Positions 42,322 through 51,975 are shown, counted from the stretch's first letter. The stretch: 64,000 nucleotides of DNA from JAOUEA01 sp963821935 (GCA_963821935.1 CAWGFM010000005.1:1240001-1304000); one strand, 5' to 3'. A program made the numbers and translations. The notes: generated by a model not told the origin, from the sequence alone.

Positions 42322-43185
42322 ATGGTGATCGAGCGCGACGAGGGCTACTTCGGTCCCGACAGCGTGTCCTGGCAGGTGCATCGCGAGGTCACCGTATTGT
42401 TCGGCGGGGCCCGGGCGTTGCTGATGCAGGCCGCCCACCCCCTGGTGGTGGCGGGCGCGAATCAGACCGCCATGTACGAGCGCAACCCATGGAAGCGTCT
42501 GCAGCGAACGCTGATCCTGACGTACACGATGACGTTCGGCACGAAGGCCGATGCCGATGCTGCCGCCCGCAAGATCAACGACGTGCACACGCGGATCAAC
42601 GGCATCGACCCGATCACCGGGAAGCGCTACGACGCCCTCGACCCCGAGCTGCTCCTGTACGTGCACGCGTGCTTGGTCGACTCGGCCCTGTTGTTCGAGG
42701 AGCTCACCGTGGGCGCGCTCGACGATGAGGGCAGGGATCGGTTCCATCGGGAACAGATGCTGGCGGCCGAGCTGTGCCTGGTCCCTCGCGAGATGATCCC
42801 GCCGACCGTCCCCGCACTGCGCGCCTGGCTCGCCGACTTCGAGGACCGAGGGGAGCTGCAGGTCACCGACGGCGCTCGCCGCGTGCTCGACCTCTTCTTC
42901 GAACCACCCGCGGAGGCCGAATGGCGGCCGGTCCTGCGCGGCGTGTCGCGGCTGGCCTACGGCACCCTTCCCGCGTCGGTGCGAGAGATGTACGGCCTTC
43001 CGTTCGGGCCGATCAGGAGGGGTGCGATGCGGGCCACGTTCCCCGCGATCCGAGCCACCCGTCCACTGCTGCCGCCCAAGTTCCGATTCATCGCTCCCTA
43101 TCAGGACTTCCTGCTGCGTCAGCGGGGGATCGAACCCGGCGATCAGATCGCTCGGGCTCGACGTCAGGTGGGGATCCGGCTGTAG
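42322..43185 (+). CDS. MpaB/DUF2236 oxygenase-like protein
   Basis: 287 aa. DUF2236 blocks: SVSWQVHREVTVLFGGARAL, LLMQAAHPLVVAGANQT (with the conserved His), DPELLLYVHACLVDSALLFE, and C-terminal LPPKFRFIAPYQDF. Relatives include latex-clearing-protein-like haem oxygenases and mycophenolic acid MpaB; substrate unknown. No signal peptide. Confidence 0.85.
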   Translation: MVIERDEGYFGPDSVSWQVHREVTVLFGGARALLMQAAHPLVVAGANQTAMYERNPWKRLQRTLILTYTMTFGTKADADAAARKINDVHTRINGIDPITGKRYDALDPELLLYVHACLVDSALLFEELTVGALDDEGRDRFHREQMLAAELCLVPREMIPPTVPALRAWLADFEDRGELQVTDGARRVLDLFFEPPAEAEWRPVLRGVSRLAYGTLPASVREMYGLPFGPIRRGAMRATFPAIRATRPLLPPKFRFIAPYQDFLLRQRGIEPGDQIARARRQVGIRL

Positions 43186-43268
43186 TGTCGTCCGCCCGCG
43201 CTCTGCGCAGTCGTCTCGGACGGCCCCCGGCTCGACCCGGCTCGCGGGCCCGTGGGACACTCCCGCCC

Positions 43269-44048
43269 ATGTCGCCGGACGAGGCTCGCGGCGTGCTGTT
43301 GGACATCGACGGAGTCCTGGTCACGTCCTGGCACGCCCTCCCCGGCGCGGTCGAGACGATGCGCTGGATGAAGGAACGAGGCATGCCCTTCCGGCTCATC
43401 ACCAACACCACGACCCACACCCGGTCGGACCTGGCGGTCACGCTCAACGAAGCGGGATTCGAGGTGGAGCCGGCGGAGATCATCACCGCGGTGGTTGCCA
43501 CCGCCGCCTACCTGAACGCGAACCATGCGGGCGAAGCGACCTTCGTGTTGTCCGACGGCGACGGTGTCGGCGATCTCGAAGGGGTGGAGATCGTGGAGGA
43601 CCCCGGCGAGGCGGACGTGATCGTGGTTGGAGGCGCGTGTGACGACTTCAGCTATGCGACCGTGAACCGCATCTTCCGTCGGCTGAACGCCGGCGCCGCT
43701 CTGATCGGGATGCACCGGAACATGTACTGGCGCACGGCGGGTGGGCTCGAGCTCGACGCCGGCGCGTACATCGCCGGTCTGGAGGCTGCGAGTGGCACGA
43801 CTGCGGTCATCTGCGGCAAACCGGCCCCGGCCTACTTCGAGGCGGCGTTGCAACCGCTGGACGTGGGCGCCGGAGAAGCCGTCATGGTGGGTGACGACAT
43901 CGAGAACGACGTGCTGGGTGCCCAGGACGTCGGCATGACCGGGGTGTTGGTGCGCACCGGCAAGTTCCAGGCGACGGACCTGGACCGAGGCGCGCCGGAT
44001 CACGTCGTCGACTCCATCGCCGACCTCCCTGGATTGCTCGAGGGATGA
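43269..44048 (+). CDS. HAD superfamily hydrolase, NagD/LHPP subfamily (IIA)
   Basis: 259 aa. Motif I LLDIDGVLV (nucleophile Asp), motif II ITNTTT, motif III Lys in CGKPAPAYF and motif IV VGDDIENDVLGAQ. The type IIA cap between motifs II and III is present. Probable sugar- or phosphopeptide-type phosphatase. ATG 43269 has GACACT 7 nt upstream. Overlaps the next gene by ATGA. Confidence 0.88.
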   Translation: MSPDEARGVLLDIDGVLVTSWHALPGAVETMRWMKERGMPFRLITNTTTHTRSDLAVTLNEAGFEVEPAEIITAVVATAAYLNANHAGEATFVLSDGDGVGDLEGVEIVEDPGEADVIVVGGACDDFSYATVNRIFRRLNAGAALIGMHRNMYWRTAGGLELDAGAYIAGLEAASGTTAVICGKPAPAYFEAALQPLDVGAGEAVMVGDDIENDVLGAQDVGMTGVLVRTGKFQATDLDRGAPDHVVDSIADLPGLLEG

Positions 44049-44788
44049 AGGTGGACACCCGCGCACCGTCCGATCGAGCCGCGGCTCCCGGCCTCTTCAC
44101 GTCCATCGCTCCGCAGTACTCGTGGATGGGTGCGGTGATGTCGTTCGGCCAGGATGGCCGATGGCGCCGGTTCATGGTGTCGACGGTGAACGCGGTGCCG
44201 GGTTCGACGGTGCTCGACGTTGCCGCAGGAACCGGCCTGGTGTCGCGAGAGCTGGCAGCCCGCGCACGGGTGAACGTGATCTCCCTCGATGCGAGTGCTT
44301 CCATGCTGGGCTCGGGGCTCGCCGCGAACGAGGCCGCTGGGTTCGGCGATCGCATCCGTCCGGTCCTGGCGCGGGGCGAACGCCTCCCGTTCCCTGACGG
44401 GGCCTTCGACGCCCTCACCTTCACGTACCTCTTCCGGTACGTGGACGATCCGGCCGCCACCATGCGCGAGCTGGCGCGCGTCGTCCGTCCCGGTGGCTCG
44501 ATCTCTTCGCTCGAGTTCCACGTGCCGCAGCAGCCCCTGTTGCGGGTGGGCTGGTACGCCTACACGCGTGGGGCGTTGCCGATCGTGGGCTCGCTGGCGG
44601 GTCCGGCATGGCGGCGGACGGGACGGTTCCTGGGGCCCAGCATCGACCGGTTCGAGCGCCGGGCGCCGCTTCCCGAGCAGGTGCGGTGGTGGCAGGAAGC
44701 CGGGATCACGCGCGTTCGGACGCGGGTGATGTCACTGGGCGCCGGCGTCGTGACCTGGGGGATCAAGGGCGATGCCGGTGAGCGATGA
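44045..44788 (+). CDS. UbiE/MenG-family C-methyltransferase
   Basis: 247 aa. UbiE features: FTSIAPQYSWMGAVMSFGQD at the start, SAM loop VLDVAAGTGLVSREL, ERLPFPDGAFDALTFTYLFR and VRPGGSISSLEF. This family methylates demethylmenaquinone or ubiquinone precursors; substrates outside quinones also occur. Start overlaps the HAD gene; the 3' end overlaps the UbiA-like gene by 17 nt, so the three are one transcript. Confidence 0.85.
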   Translation: MKVDTRAPSDRAAAPGLFTSIAPQYSWMGAVMSFGQDGRWRRFMVSTVNAVPGSTVLDVAAGTGLVSRELAARARVNVISLDASASMLGSGLAANEAAGFGDRIRPVLARGERLPFPDGAFDALTFTYLFRYVDDPAATMRELARVVRPGGSISSLEFHVPQQPLLRVGWYAYTRGALPIVGSLAGPAWRRTGRFLGPSIDRFERRAPLPEQVRWWQEAGITRVRTRVMSLGAGVVTWGIKGDAGER

Positions 44789-45551
44789 GCACCCACCCGA
44801 AGGACGCTCCCAGCAGGATGAGCGTCCCGCCTTCTACACGCTGACGCCGGGAGGGTGGCGCGACTACTGGAGCCTGCTCCACCCTCCGTACACGCTGTGG
44901 CACCTGTCGTACGTGGCCATCGGCGCCGCATTGGCGACCCGGCTGCAGGTCGGGTGGTGGCTCGAGACGACGGCAGCCTTCTTCCTGGCTATGGGCATCT
45001 CGGCGCACGCATTGGATGAATTGCACGGCAGGCCGCTGCGCACCCGCATCCCCGACGCATGGCTGTGGGTCCTGGCGGCGCTGGGCCTGGTCGGTGCCGC
45101 TGCGCTGGGTATCCACGGGGCATCCCAGGTGTCCCCATGGATCTGGGCGTTCATCGTCGTCGGGGTCTTCCTGGTCCTGGCCTACAACCTCGAGCTGTTC
45201 GGTGGCGCGGTGCATTCCGACGTGTGGTTCGCGCTGGCCTGGGGTGCGTTCCCGGTGCTGACCGCATACTTCGCCCAGACCGGCGAGCTGAGCGTGGCCG
45301 CCGTGCTCGTCGCGGCGGCGTGCGCGATGGTCTCTGCTTCGCAGCGAGCGCTGTCGACACCGGTCCGAGACCTCCGCCGACGTGTCAGCGCCGTGCAAGG
45401 AACGATCTCGAGGCACGACGGCACCTCGAGCCCGATCGATGCCGGGACGCTTCGGGCCGCACCCGAGGCCGCCTTGCGACTCCTGTGCGTCGCGATGCCC
45501 TTGCTCGCGGGCGGGTTGATCGTGATGCGGCTGGTGGAACGGTCGCCCTGA
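44772..45551 (+). CDS. UbiA-like polytopic membrane protein
   Basis: 259 aa, about seven helices. The block HALDELHGRPLRTRIPDAWL sits where UbiA prenyltransferases have the first Asp-rich motif, but carries only D-E-L-H-G-R-P, and the second motif is not obvious, so prenyl transfer is uncertain. Its overlap with a UbiE-type gene supports a link to quinone or a related isoprenoid. ATG 44772 is used; GTG 44779 is out of frame. Confidence 0.65.
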   Translation: MPVSDEHPPEGRSQQDERPAFYTLTPGGWRDYWSLLHPPYTLWHLSYVAIGAALATRLQVGWWLETTAAFFLAMGISAHALDELHGRPLRTRIPDAWLWVLAALGLVGAAALGIHGASQVSPWIWAFIVVGVFLVLAYNLELFGGAVHSDVWFALAWGAFPVLTAYFAQTGELSVAAVLVAAACAMVSASQRALSTPVRDLRRRVSAVQGTISRHDGTSSPIDAGTLRAAPEAALRLLCVAMPLLAGGLIVMRLVERSP

Positions 45552-45566
45552 CGCGAAGGGGCAGAC

Positions 45567-47540
45567 CTAGACCGAGCCTGCCGTCCCCTGCACCAGGGCG
45601 AGCACCTCGTCGGCGTATCGATCCAGCTTGGTGGGTCCGACCCCTGGGATCGCCGCCATGCCCGCCCGATCCGTGGGGTGGCGCTCGGCGATCTGGGCCA
45701 GCGTGGCGTCGTGGAACACCACGTAGGCGGGCACGCCGTCGGCGGCGGCGCGCTTGCGTCGCCATTCCTTGAGACGGTCGAACGTGGGAGCCCCGTCGCC
45801 GTCCACGACGACCGGGCTGCGCTTCGCCGTGCTCGCGGACCGGGCATGTGGAGTGGAGGCAGGAGGGACCACCCCGATCTCCTGCAGGAACGGGCTGGGC
45901 GCTGTCCGTGGTTCCAGAGGCCACGACAGGGCAAGGTGCGTACGAGCGCGTGTGATGCCCACGTACAGCAAGCGGCGTTCCTCGCTGGGGTCGGCTGCCG
46001 AGCGCTGCGAGCGGAAGGGGAGCTCCTTGTCGAGCAGTCGCGGCAGGAACACCGCGTCGAACTCCAGACCCTTCGCGCGGTGATACGTGAGCAGGTTCAC
46101 GCCTCGGCCGGTCTGTTCCGTCGAGAAGCGACGCGTCAGCTCGTCGAGGAACCCGGCGACGTCACCCGTCACACCGGCGGTGCCCTGGTACTCGGCCGCC
46201 AACGTTCGCAGACGCGCCAGGTCCGCCTGGCGAGTGACCTCTTCGGTGTCGTCGCTGCCGGACCCGGGATCGAAGCCGATCTCGTCGGTTGCCGCGTGCA
46301 CCACAGCCACGACGTCGCCGCCGGTGGTCCGGCGAAGCCGAGCCATGGCGGCTCGCGGTCCGGGTCGGCGCAGGAAGGCCCCGTCACGCACCTGGTAGGG
46401 GATGCCGGCGGCGGCGAACGCTTCCTCGAACGGCTCGGACCGGGCGTTGATCCGGTACAGGACGGCCATCTCTTCCAACGCGATCCCCAGCGCGGCCAGC
46501 CGGCGAACCTCCTCGACCACGAACGCGGTCTCGGCTGCCGGATCGGCGAGCGCCCGCGCGGTGGGGTTCGGCCCGTCGGGTCGGGTCGCGCGCAGTTCCT
46601 TGTCGAAGCCGCCCAGCGACCGCGCCAGTGCGTTGGCCACCGTCAGGATCTGCGCCGTCGAACGGTAGTTCTGCTCCAGCCGCACCACGGTCGCGTCGGG
46701 ATATCGATCGGGGAAGCTGAGCAGGTGCTCGGGTGAGGCACCCGTGAACGAGTAGATCGTCTGATAGTCGTCGCCCACGACGCAGAGCTCGTCGCGATCG
46801 CCCAACCACGCGTCGAGCAGCGCCTGCTGCAGCGGGTTGACGTCCTGGTACTCGTCGACGGTGAAGGCCGCGAAGCGGTCCCGCACCGCTGCGGCTGCCC
46901 GGTCCGAGTCGCGGTAGAGCTCGACCGCCATGCCGAGCATGTCTTCGAAGTCGATCCGCTGCGCTCGTTGCTTGCGTCGTTCGTAGCCGCGGAAGATGCC
47001 CTCCATGAGCTCGGCGGGGATCGGCGGTTGGTGGTCCGTGCGCTGCAGCTCGGCCAGATACGAGTCCGGGGAGACCATGCGGTTCTTCGCCCATTCGATC
47101 TCGCCCGCCAGCTCCCTGCGTGGCATGAACCGGTGCGGCGGAGGCAGCGCGTTGGCGAGCGAGGCGATCAGCGGCGCCTTCGACTCAACGATCTGCGGGA
47201 CCTCGCGACCCTCGTACCTGGGGAGCAGCCGGTGTAGCTGCCACAGGGCCGCGGCGTGGAACGTGCGCGCTTCGACGCCGTCGACGTCGAGCGCATGCAG
47301 CCTGGCGCGCAGCTCGCGGGCCGCCTTCTCGGTGAAGGTGACCGCCAGCAACGCGGTGGCCGGGAACGCGCCGGTGGCGACCTGTTGCGCGATGCGGTGG
47401 GTGATGGTGGTGGTCTTGCCCGTGCCGGCACCGGCGAGGATCGCCACGGGCCCACGCACCGCGGTGGCCGCGTGCCGCTGGCGCTCGTTGAGCCGGCCCA
47501 GGATCGGCTGAGCGAGTTCTGCGTCTACTTCCGGCGCCAC
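45567..47540 (-). CDS. UvrD2-type DNA helicase with C-terminal HRDC domain
   Basis: 657 aa. SF1A helicase motifs: Walker A AGAGTGKTT (36-44), motif II VDEYQDVN, GDDYQTIYSFTGA and LLYVGITRARTHL. An HRDC domain (LAQIAERHPTDRAGMAAIPG) closes the protein, the layout of mycobacterial UvrD2. The tetracysteine module of mycobacterial UvrD2 is not evident. GTG 47540 has TACGGT 6 nt upstream; a longer frame to 47651 encodes Cys/Arg-rich sequence and was rejected. Confidence 0.92.
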   Translation of the reverse strand: MAPEVDAELAQPILGRLNERQRHAATAVRGPVAILAGAGTGKTTTITHRIAQQVATGAFPATALLAVTFTEKAARELRARLHALDVDGVEARTFHAAALWQLHRLLPRYEGREVPQIVESKAPLIASLANALPPPHRFMPRRELAGEIEWAKNRMVSPDSYLAELQRTDHQPPIPAELMEGIFRGYERRKQRAQRIDFEDMLGMAVELYRDSDRAAAAVRDRFAAFTVDEYQDVNPLQQALLDAWLGDRDELCVVGDDYQTIYSFTGASPEHLLSFPDRYPDATVVRLEQNYRSTAQILTVANALARSLGGFDKELRATRPDGPNPTARALADPAAETAFVVEEVRRLAALGIALEEMAVLYRINARSEPFEEAFAAAGIPYQVRDGAFLRRPGPRAAMARLRRTTGGDVVAVVHAATDEIGFDPGSGSDDTEEVTRQADLARLRTLAAEYQGTAGVTGDVAGFLDELTRRFSTEQTGRGVNLLTYHRAKGLEFDAVFLPRLLDKELPFRSQRSAADPSEERRLLYVGITRARTHLALSWPLEPRTAPSPFLQEIGVVPPASTPHARSASTAKRSPVVVDGDGAPTFDRLKEWRRKRAAADGVPAYVVFHDATLAQIAERHPTDRAGMAAIPGVGPTKLDRYADEVLALVQGTAGSV

Positions 47541-47546
47541 GCCCGG

Positions 47547-47552
47547 ACCGTA
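47547..47552 (-). promoter_or_regulatory. -10 box, leaderless uvrD2-like mRNA
   Basis: TACGGT on the minus strand, 6-nt spacer to GTG 47540. Confidence 0.45.
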
Positions 47553-47713
47553 GCAGCCGTGCCGGACAAGGGTGCTCGGAATCCTTGCACTGGGGTCCCT
47601 GCGGTGGTTCCCTTCGGTGCAGGCGCACGAGAACGAGGGCGAAACCGTCATTTCCTTCCCCGATCCGACACGAGTGGGTTCAGTCCCGGGGCTTTGGGGT
47701 CGATAGGGACCCT

Positions 47714-48124
47714 ATGGCTTTGGTTGAGGACCGTCCCCCTGCGGACCTCATGGGACGCACGCCGCTGCACTACGCAGCGCTGTTCGGCGACCTCCACCAC
47801 GCGGAAGCGTTGGTGACCGGTGGCTGCGACATCCACACCGCCGACCATGATGGTCAGACCGCCCTGCACTATGCCGCGCAAGGCTGTTCGGTCTCGGTCG
47901 CCGAGCTGCTGATCGCCAACGGCGCGCAGGTCGACACCGAAGATCTCGATGGCAACACCCCGCTGTGGAACGCCACGCTGCGCACACGCGGTGACGGACC
48001 CATCGTGCAGCTGCTCTTGGGCAGGGGCGCCGACCCCCACCACGAGAACAGGGACGGGCGAAGCCCCGTGCAGCTGGCGGACGCGCTGGGTGGGGTCGAG
48101 CTGGCCGTTCGCAGCGTCCACTGA
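47714..48124 (+). CDS. Ankyrin repeat protein
   Basis: 136 aa made of three to four ankyrin repeats: MGRTPLHYAALFGDLHHAEA, DGQTALHYAAQGCSVSVAEL, DGNTPLWNATLR and DGRSPVQLADALG, with terminal caps only. No signal peptide, so a cytoplasmic protein-binding scaffold. ATG 47714 has TAGGGA close upstream; an upstream in-frame ATG at 47585 encodes Arg-rich sequence and was rejected. Confidence 0.85.
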   Translation: MALVEDRPPADLMGRTPLHYAALFGDLHHAEALVTGGCDIHTADHDGQTALHYAAQGCSVSVAELLIANGAQVDTEDLDGNTPLWNATLRTRGDGPIVQLLLGRGADPHHENRDGRSPVQLADALGGVELAVRSVH

Positions 48125-48161
48125 CGGCGAGCGCTCATCCGGCCGTATCGGGAGGAGCCGC

Positions 48162-48167
48162 TACCCT
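48162..48167 (+). promoter_or_regulatory. -10 box, leaderless MoxR-type gene
   Basis: TACCCT with a 6-nt spacer to ATG 48174. Confidence 0.5.
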
Positions 48168-48173
48168 GGCTGC

Positions 48174-49583
48174 ATGAGCCCACGTGCTTCGACCCTGGGT
48201 GAGCTCCGGGCCTCCGGGTACCCGGATCGCACCGTCAAGCAAGAGCTGCGCGACAACCTCCTCGTGCGACTGGGATCCGGTGGTGAGCTCTTCCCGGGGG
48301 TGGTGGGGTTCGGCGACTCGGTCCTGCCGGCGTTGGAACGAGGGATCCTTGCCGGGCACGATCTCATCCTCCTGGGCGAGCGCGGCCAGGCGAAGACCCG
48401 CCTCGTCCGTGAGATGGTCAACTTACTTGACCAACAGATCCCGGTGATCGCCGGGAGCGAGATCAACGATCACCCCTACAGGCCGATCAGCGCCTTCGGC
48501 ATGGCGTCGGTCGCCGAGCAGGGTGACCTGACGCCCGTCGTCTGGGTGGATCGGGACGACCGCTACGCCGAGAAGCTCGCGACCCCCGACACCAGCGTGG
48601 GCGACCTGATCGGTGACGTCGACCCGATCAAGGTGGCGGAAGGCCGTTACCTCGGCGACGAGCTCACGATCCACTACGGCATGATCCCGCGCACCAACCG
48701 CGGCATCGTGGCGATCAACGAGCTGCCCGACCTGCCGGAACGGATCCAGGTCTCGCTGTTCAACATCCTGGAGGAACGCGACGTCCAGATCCGTGGCTAC
48801 CGCATCCGCTTGCCGCTGGACATGCTGCTGGTCGCCACGGCCAACCCCGACGACTACACCCATCGCGGTCGCATCGTCTCGCCGCTCAAGGACCGGTTCG
48901 GCACCCAGATCCGCACCCACTACCCACAGACCCTGCGCGAAGAGATCCGCATCATGGAGCAGGAGTCGGGCTCGCCTGCGGGGTCGGCGCCCGTCCGTGT
49001 GCCGGCCTTCATGAAGGAGGTCGTGGCAGCGCTCACGTCGGAGCTGCGCCGTTCGCCGCACGTGAACCACCGCAGCGGCGTCAGCGTTCGCTATTCGATC
49101 GGCAACTTGGAGACCCTGCAGGCGGCCGCGGTCCGCCGCGCCGCCCGCACCGGTGAGCCCGAGGCTGTCCCCCGCGTGTGCGACCTGCCGGCGGTGCTCT
49201 TGTCCAGCGAGGGCCGGGTGGAGTTCGACACGTTGGAGGAAGGTCGTGAGTCCGAGATCTTGGCCCGCGCCCTTCGGACCGCGGAGCTGGAGGTGTTCCG
49301 CCGCCGGCTGTCAAGGTTCGACTTCACTGCTCTGTTGCTCCGGTTCGACGAAGGGCTCGCGATCGACACGGGCGAGCTCACGCCGGCGGGAGACCTGCTC
49401 GCCGCGGTGGGGGACCTGCCCGGTCTGGCGAAGATGCTCGAACGCCTCGGAGTCGAAGAGGAGAGCCCCGGCGTGGCGGCCAGTGCCGTGGAGTTCGTCC
49501 TGGAGGGGCTCTTCCTCTCTCGCCGGTTGAACAAGGACGGCGCCGATGGCGTCGCCCGCTACACCGGACCCGACGCCCCGTAG
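48174..49583 (+). CDS. MoxR/ChlI-type AAA+ ATPase
   Basis: 469 aa. AAA+ module with a variant Walker A GERGQAKT (68-75), NRGIVAINELPDL in the Walker B region, LFNILEERDVQIRG, a VATANPDDYTHRGRIVSP sensor block and a long C-terminal helical lid. Such ATPases act with VWA-domain partners to insert cofactors or remodel proteins, as in magnesium chelatase. The VWA protein lies two genes downstream. The final TAG is also the start of the next -10 hexamer. Confidence 0.88.
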   Translation: MSPRASTLGELRASGYPDRTVKQELRDNLLVRLGSGGELFPGVVGFGDSVLPALERGILAGHDLILLGERGQAKTRLVREMVNLLDQQIPVIAGSEINDHPYRPISAFGMASVAEQGDLTPVVWVDRDDRYAEKLATPDTSVGDLIGDVDPIKVAEGRYLGDELTIHYGMIPRTNRGIVAINELPDLPERIQVSLFNILEERDVQIRGYRIRLPLDMLLVATANPDDYTHRGRIVSPLKDRFGTQIRTHYPQTLREEIRIMEQESGSPAGSAPVRVPAFMKEVVAALTSELRRSPHVNHRSGVSVRYSIGNLETLQAAAVRRAARTGEPEAVPRVCDLPAVLLSSEGRVEFDTLEEGRESEILARALRTAELEVFRRRLSRFDFTALLLRFDEGLAIDTGELTPAGDLLAAVGDLPGLAKMLERLGVEEESPGVAASAVEFVLEGLFLSRRLNKDGADGVARYTGPDAP

Positions 49584-49586
49584 TAT
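49581..49586 (+). promoter_or_regulatory. -10 box, leaderless small membrane protein gene
   Basis: TAGTAT, sharing the TAG stop codon of the ATPase gene, with a 6-nt spacer to GTG 49593. Confidence 0.5.
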
Positions 49587-49592
49587 CCGGGC

Positions 49593-49982
49593 GTGTCCGA
49601 GCTGCACGAGTACGTGGGGTATCTGGTTGTGGGCGTCTTCGCCGTCGGCTGGATCTGGGGTCTGGGGGCGTGGATCTCCCGCCGAGGGCCCGGCGACCGA
49701 TTCTGGAACTGGCTCACCGTCGCGCAGGTGACGGCGGGCATCCAAGCCGTGATCGGCATCGTCTTGCTGTTGTTCGGACGCCGCCCCACCACGTGGCTGC
49801 ACTACGTGTACGGGTTCGGACCGTTCCTGATCCTGGCCATCGCCCACGCGCTGGCACGTGACCTGCAGAAGACCCAGCCCGGCGCGAAGCCGATCCAGGC
49901 CTGGGTCCCGTTCGCGTTCGCCGCGTTCATCTGCTTCGGGCTCACCCTGCGCGGGCTCATGACCGGCCTCGGCATCGGGTAG
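49593..49982 (+). CDS. Four-helix membrane protein of the MoxR-VWA locus
   Basis: 129 aa with four hydrophobic helices (HEYVGYLVVGVFAVGWIWGL; QVTAGIQAVIGIVLLLFG; HYVYGFGPFLILAIAHALA; AWVPFAFAAFICFGLTLRG). No family recognised. Its place between a MoxR-type ATPase and a VWA protein suggests a membrane anchor or target of that pair. Confidence 0.7.
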   Translation: MSELHEYVGYLVVGVFAVGWIWGLGAWISRRGPGDRFWNWLTVAQVTAGIQAVIGIVLLLFGRRPTTWLHYVYGFGPFLILAIAHALARDLQKTQPGAKPIQAWVPFAFAAFICFGLTLRGLMTGLGIG

Positions 49983-50028
49983 ACCGGCAGCTCCTCCGAA
50001 CCGATCCACGCTTCCGCTCGAGCGTGCG

Positions 50029-50034
50029 TAGGCT
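50029..50034 (+). promoter_or_regulatory. -10 box, leaderless VWA gene
   Basis: TAGGCT with a 6-nt spacer to ATG 50041. Confidence 0.5.
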
Positions 50035-50040
50035 GAACGC

Positions 50041-51975
50041 ATGCGGTTCCGCTACTCGCGCTGGGATGGGACACAGGACCCGTTCGGTCCCGAGGTCGAC
50101 ACGTCCGAGGTGCTCGAGGAGCTCAGCGACGAGATCCTCATGGGCGGGAGCCCGGACGGTGCCCTCCAGCGGCTGTTGCGGCGCGGGATGCGAGGGCGCT
50201 TCTCCGGCCTGGACGCGTTGCGCAACCGGCTCCAACAGCGCCGGGAGCAGGAGCAGGACCTGCTGAACCTGGCCGGGCCGCTCGAGGACATCCGCGAGCG
50301 GCTGGAAGAGATCGTCGAGCGCGAGCGCATCGAGCTGAGCTTCCGCGACGATGACGATGCCCGCATGCGCGAAGCGTTCCTCGATGCCCTGCCGCCCGAC
50401 GCGCCCGGCCAGATGCGCGATCTGCAGGACTACCGGTTCGCCGACCCGCAGGCCCAACGGCTATTCGACGAGTTGCAGGAGCACGTGCGCGAACAGGTCA
50501 TGGGGTCCTACTTCCGACAGATGGCCGAGGGGATGCGATCGATGACGCCCGAGGACATCGCCCGGTTCAAGGACATGCTGGCCGAGCTCAACGGGCTCAT
50601 CGAGATGCGCGAACGGGGCGAAGACACCCAGCCCACCTTCGAGGACTTCATGACGCGCCACGGCGATCTGTTCCCCGACCGGCCGCGCACCCTGGATGAG
50701 CTGTTGGAGACCATGGCCAAGCGGATGGCAGCCATGAGCCGGTTCATGGCCTCGCTCTCCCCGGAGCAGCGTCAGGAGCTGGCCGAGCTCTCCCAACAGG
50801 TCATGTCGGATATGGACCTGGCTTTCGAGGTGGACCGCCTCAACGCGAACCTGTCGGGCGCGTTCCCCGACATGGGCTGGGGGGAGCCGGAGATGGGCGA
50901 CGGAGACGGCGCGATGCCGATGTCGGCCGCCGTCGACGCCATGGAGCGCTTGCACGACTTCGAAGACCTGGATCGCGCGATGGAGGGGGACTACGCTGGC
51001 GCCACGCTCGACGATGTCGACGAGGATGCCCTCCGTCGCACACTGGGAGACACCGCCGCCCAGGACCTCCGCCGGCTGAAGGAGATCGAGCGCGCGCTGG
51101 AGAAGGCGGGCCTCGTGCAGCGGCGCCAAGGCCGGTTGGAGGTGACGCCGCGCGGCGCCCGGAAGCTGGGCGAACGCGCGCTGACCCAGATCTTCGAGGA
51201 GCTCCAACGCGACCGGGAAGGAACCCACGAGGCCCGCGACCCTGGGGGAGTGGCCGAGCCCACCGGCGCGACACGCCCGTGGAGCTTCGGCGACCACGGT
51301 CAGCTCGCCGTGCAGAAGACGGTCTTCAACGCGGTGGTGCGCGCCGAACCCGGACAGCCCGTCCGGCTCCGGCCCGACGACTTCGAGATGGTGGAAGCCG
51401 AGCAGCGCACCGAGGTGGCGACGGCGTTGTTGCTGGACCTGTCGTTCTCGATGCCGTTGCGTGGTCACTTCGTCCATGCGAAGAAGATGGCGCTGGCTCT
51501 GCACGCGCTGATCGATGGCCGCTACCCGCACGACACGCTGTACCTGATCGGGTTCAGCGACTACGCGCGACAGCTGCAGCCCGAAGACCTCACCGCGCCC
51601 GGATTCGAGCGCGTCTATGGCACGAACATGGAGCACGCGTTCCTGCTGGCGAACCGATTGCTGTCGCAGCATCCGCGTGCGACGCGGCAGGTGATCATGG
51701 TCACCGACGGCGAACCTACCGCGCACCTGGAAGGCGACCAGGCGTTCTTCTCGTGGCCGCCGGTGCGCGAGACGATCGAGCGCACGCTCAGCGAGGCCAT
51801 TCGACTGGCGAAGGCCGGGGTGCGCCTCAACATCTTCATGCTGGAGGAGTCCGAGGGGCTGGCACGGTTCATGGAACGGCTCGCTCGGCTGACCCGTGGC
51901 CGCGTGTTCCTGATGGATGATCATCGGGTCGGGGACTTCGTCGTTCGCGACTACGTGGCACAGCGCCCGCGGTAG
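50041..51975 (+). CDS. VWA-domain protein partner of the MoxR ATPase
   Basis: 644 aa. A long, charged N-terminal region (about 1-440) with coiled-coil stretches (RNRLQQRREQEQDLLNLAG; EQRQELAELSQQVMSDMDLA) leads to a von Willebrand A domain: MIDAS LLLDLSFSM (about 461-469), LYLIGFSDYARQL and VMVTDGEP-type loop (IMVTDGEP, about 551-558). In chelatase-like systems the VWA subunit binds the substrate while the AAA+ ring supplies force. No signal peptide, so cytoplasmic. Confidence 0.88.
   Translation: MRFRYSRWDGTQDPFGPEVDTSEVLEELSDEILMGGSPDGALQRLLRRGMRGRFSGLDALRNRLQQRREQEQDLLNLAGPLEDIRERLEEIVERERIELSFRDDDDARMREAFLDALPPDAPGQMRDLQDYRFADPQAQRLFDELQEHVREQVMGSYFRQMAEGMRSMTPEDIARFKDMLAELNGLIEMRERGEDTQPTFEDFMTRHGDLFPDRPRTLDELLETMAKRMAAMSRFMASLSPEQRQELAELSQQVMSDMDLAFEVDRLNANLSGAFPDMGWGEPEMGDGDGAMPMSAAVDAMERLHDFEDLDRAMEGDYAGATLDDVDEDALRRTLGDTAAQDLRRLKEIERALEKAGLVQRRQGRLEVTPRGARKLGERALTQIFEELQRDREGTHEARDPGGVAEPTGATRPWSFGDHGQLAVQKTVFNAVVRAEPGQPVRLRPDDFEMVEAEQRTEVATALLLDLSFSMPLRGHFVHAKKMALALHALIDGRYPHDTLYLIGFSDYARQLQPEDLTAPGFERVYGTNMEHAFLLANRLLSQHPRATRQVIMVTDGEPTAHLEGDQAFFSWPPVRETIERTLSEAIRLAKAGVRLNIFMLEESEGLARFMERLARLTRGRVFLMDDHRVGDFVVRDYVAQRPR

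Noticed and set aside
47585..47713. Upstream ATG for the ankyrin protein
   Set aside because: Would add 43 Arg-rich residues overlapping antisense sequence near the uvrD2-like promoter; the repeat domain begins right after ATG 47714.
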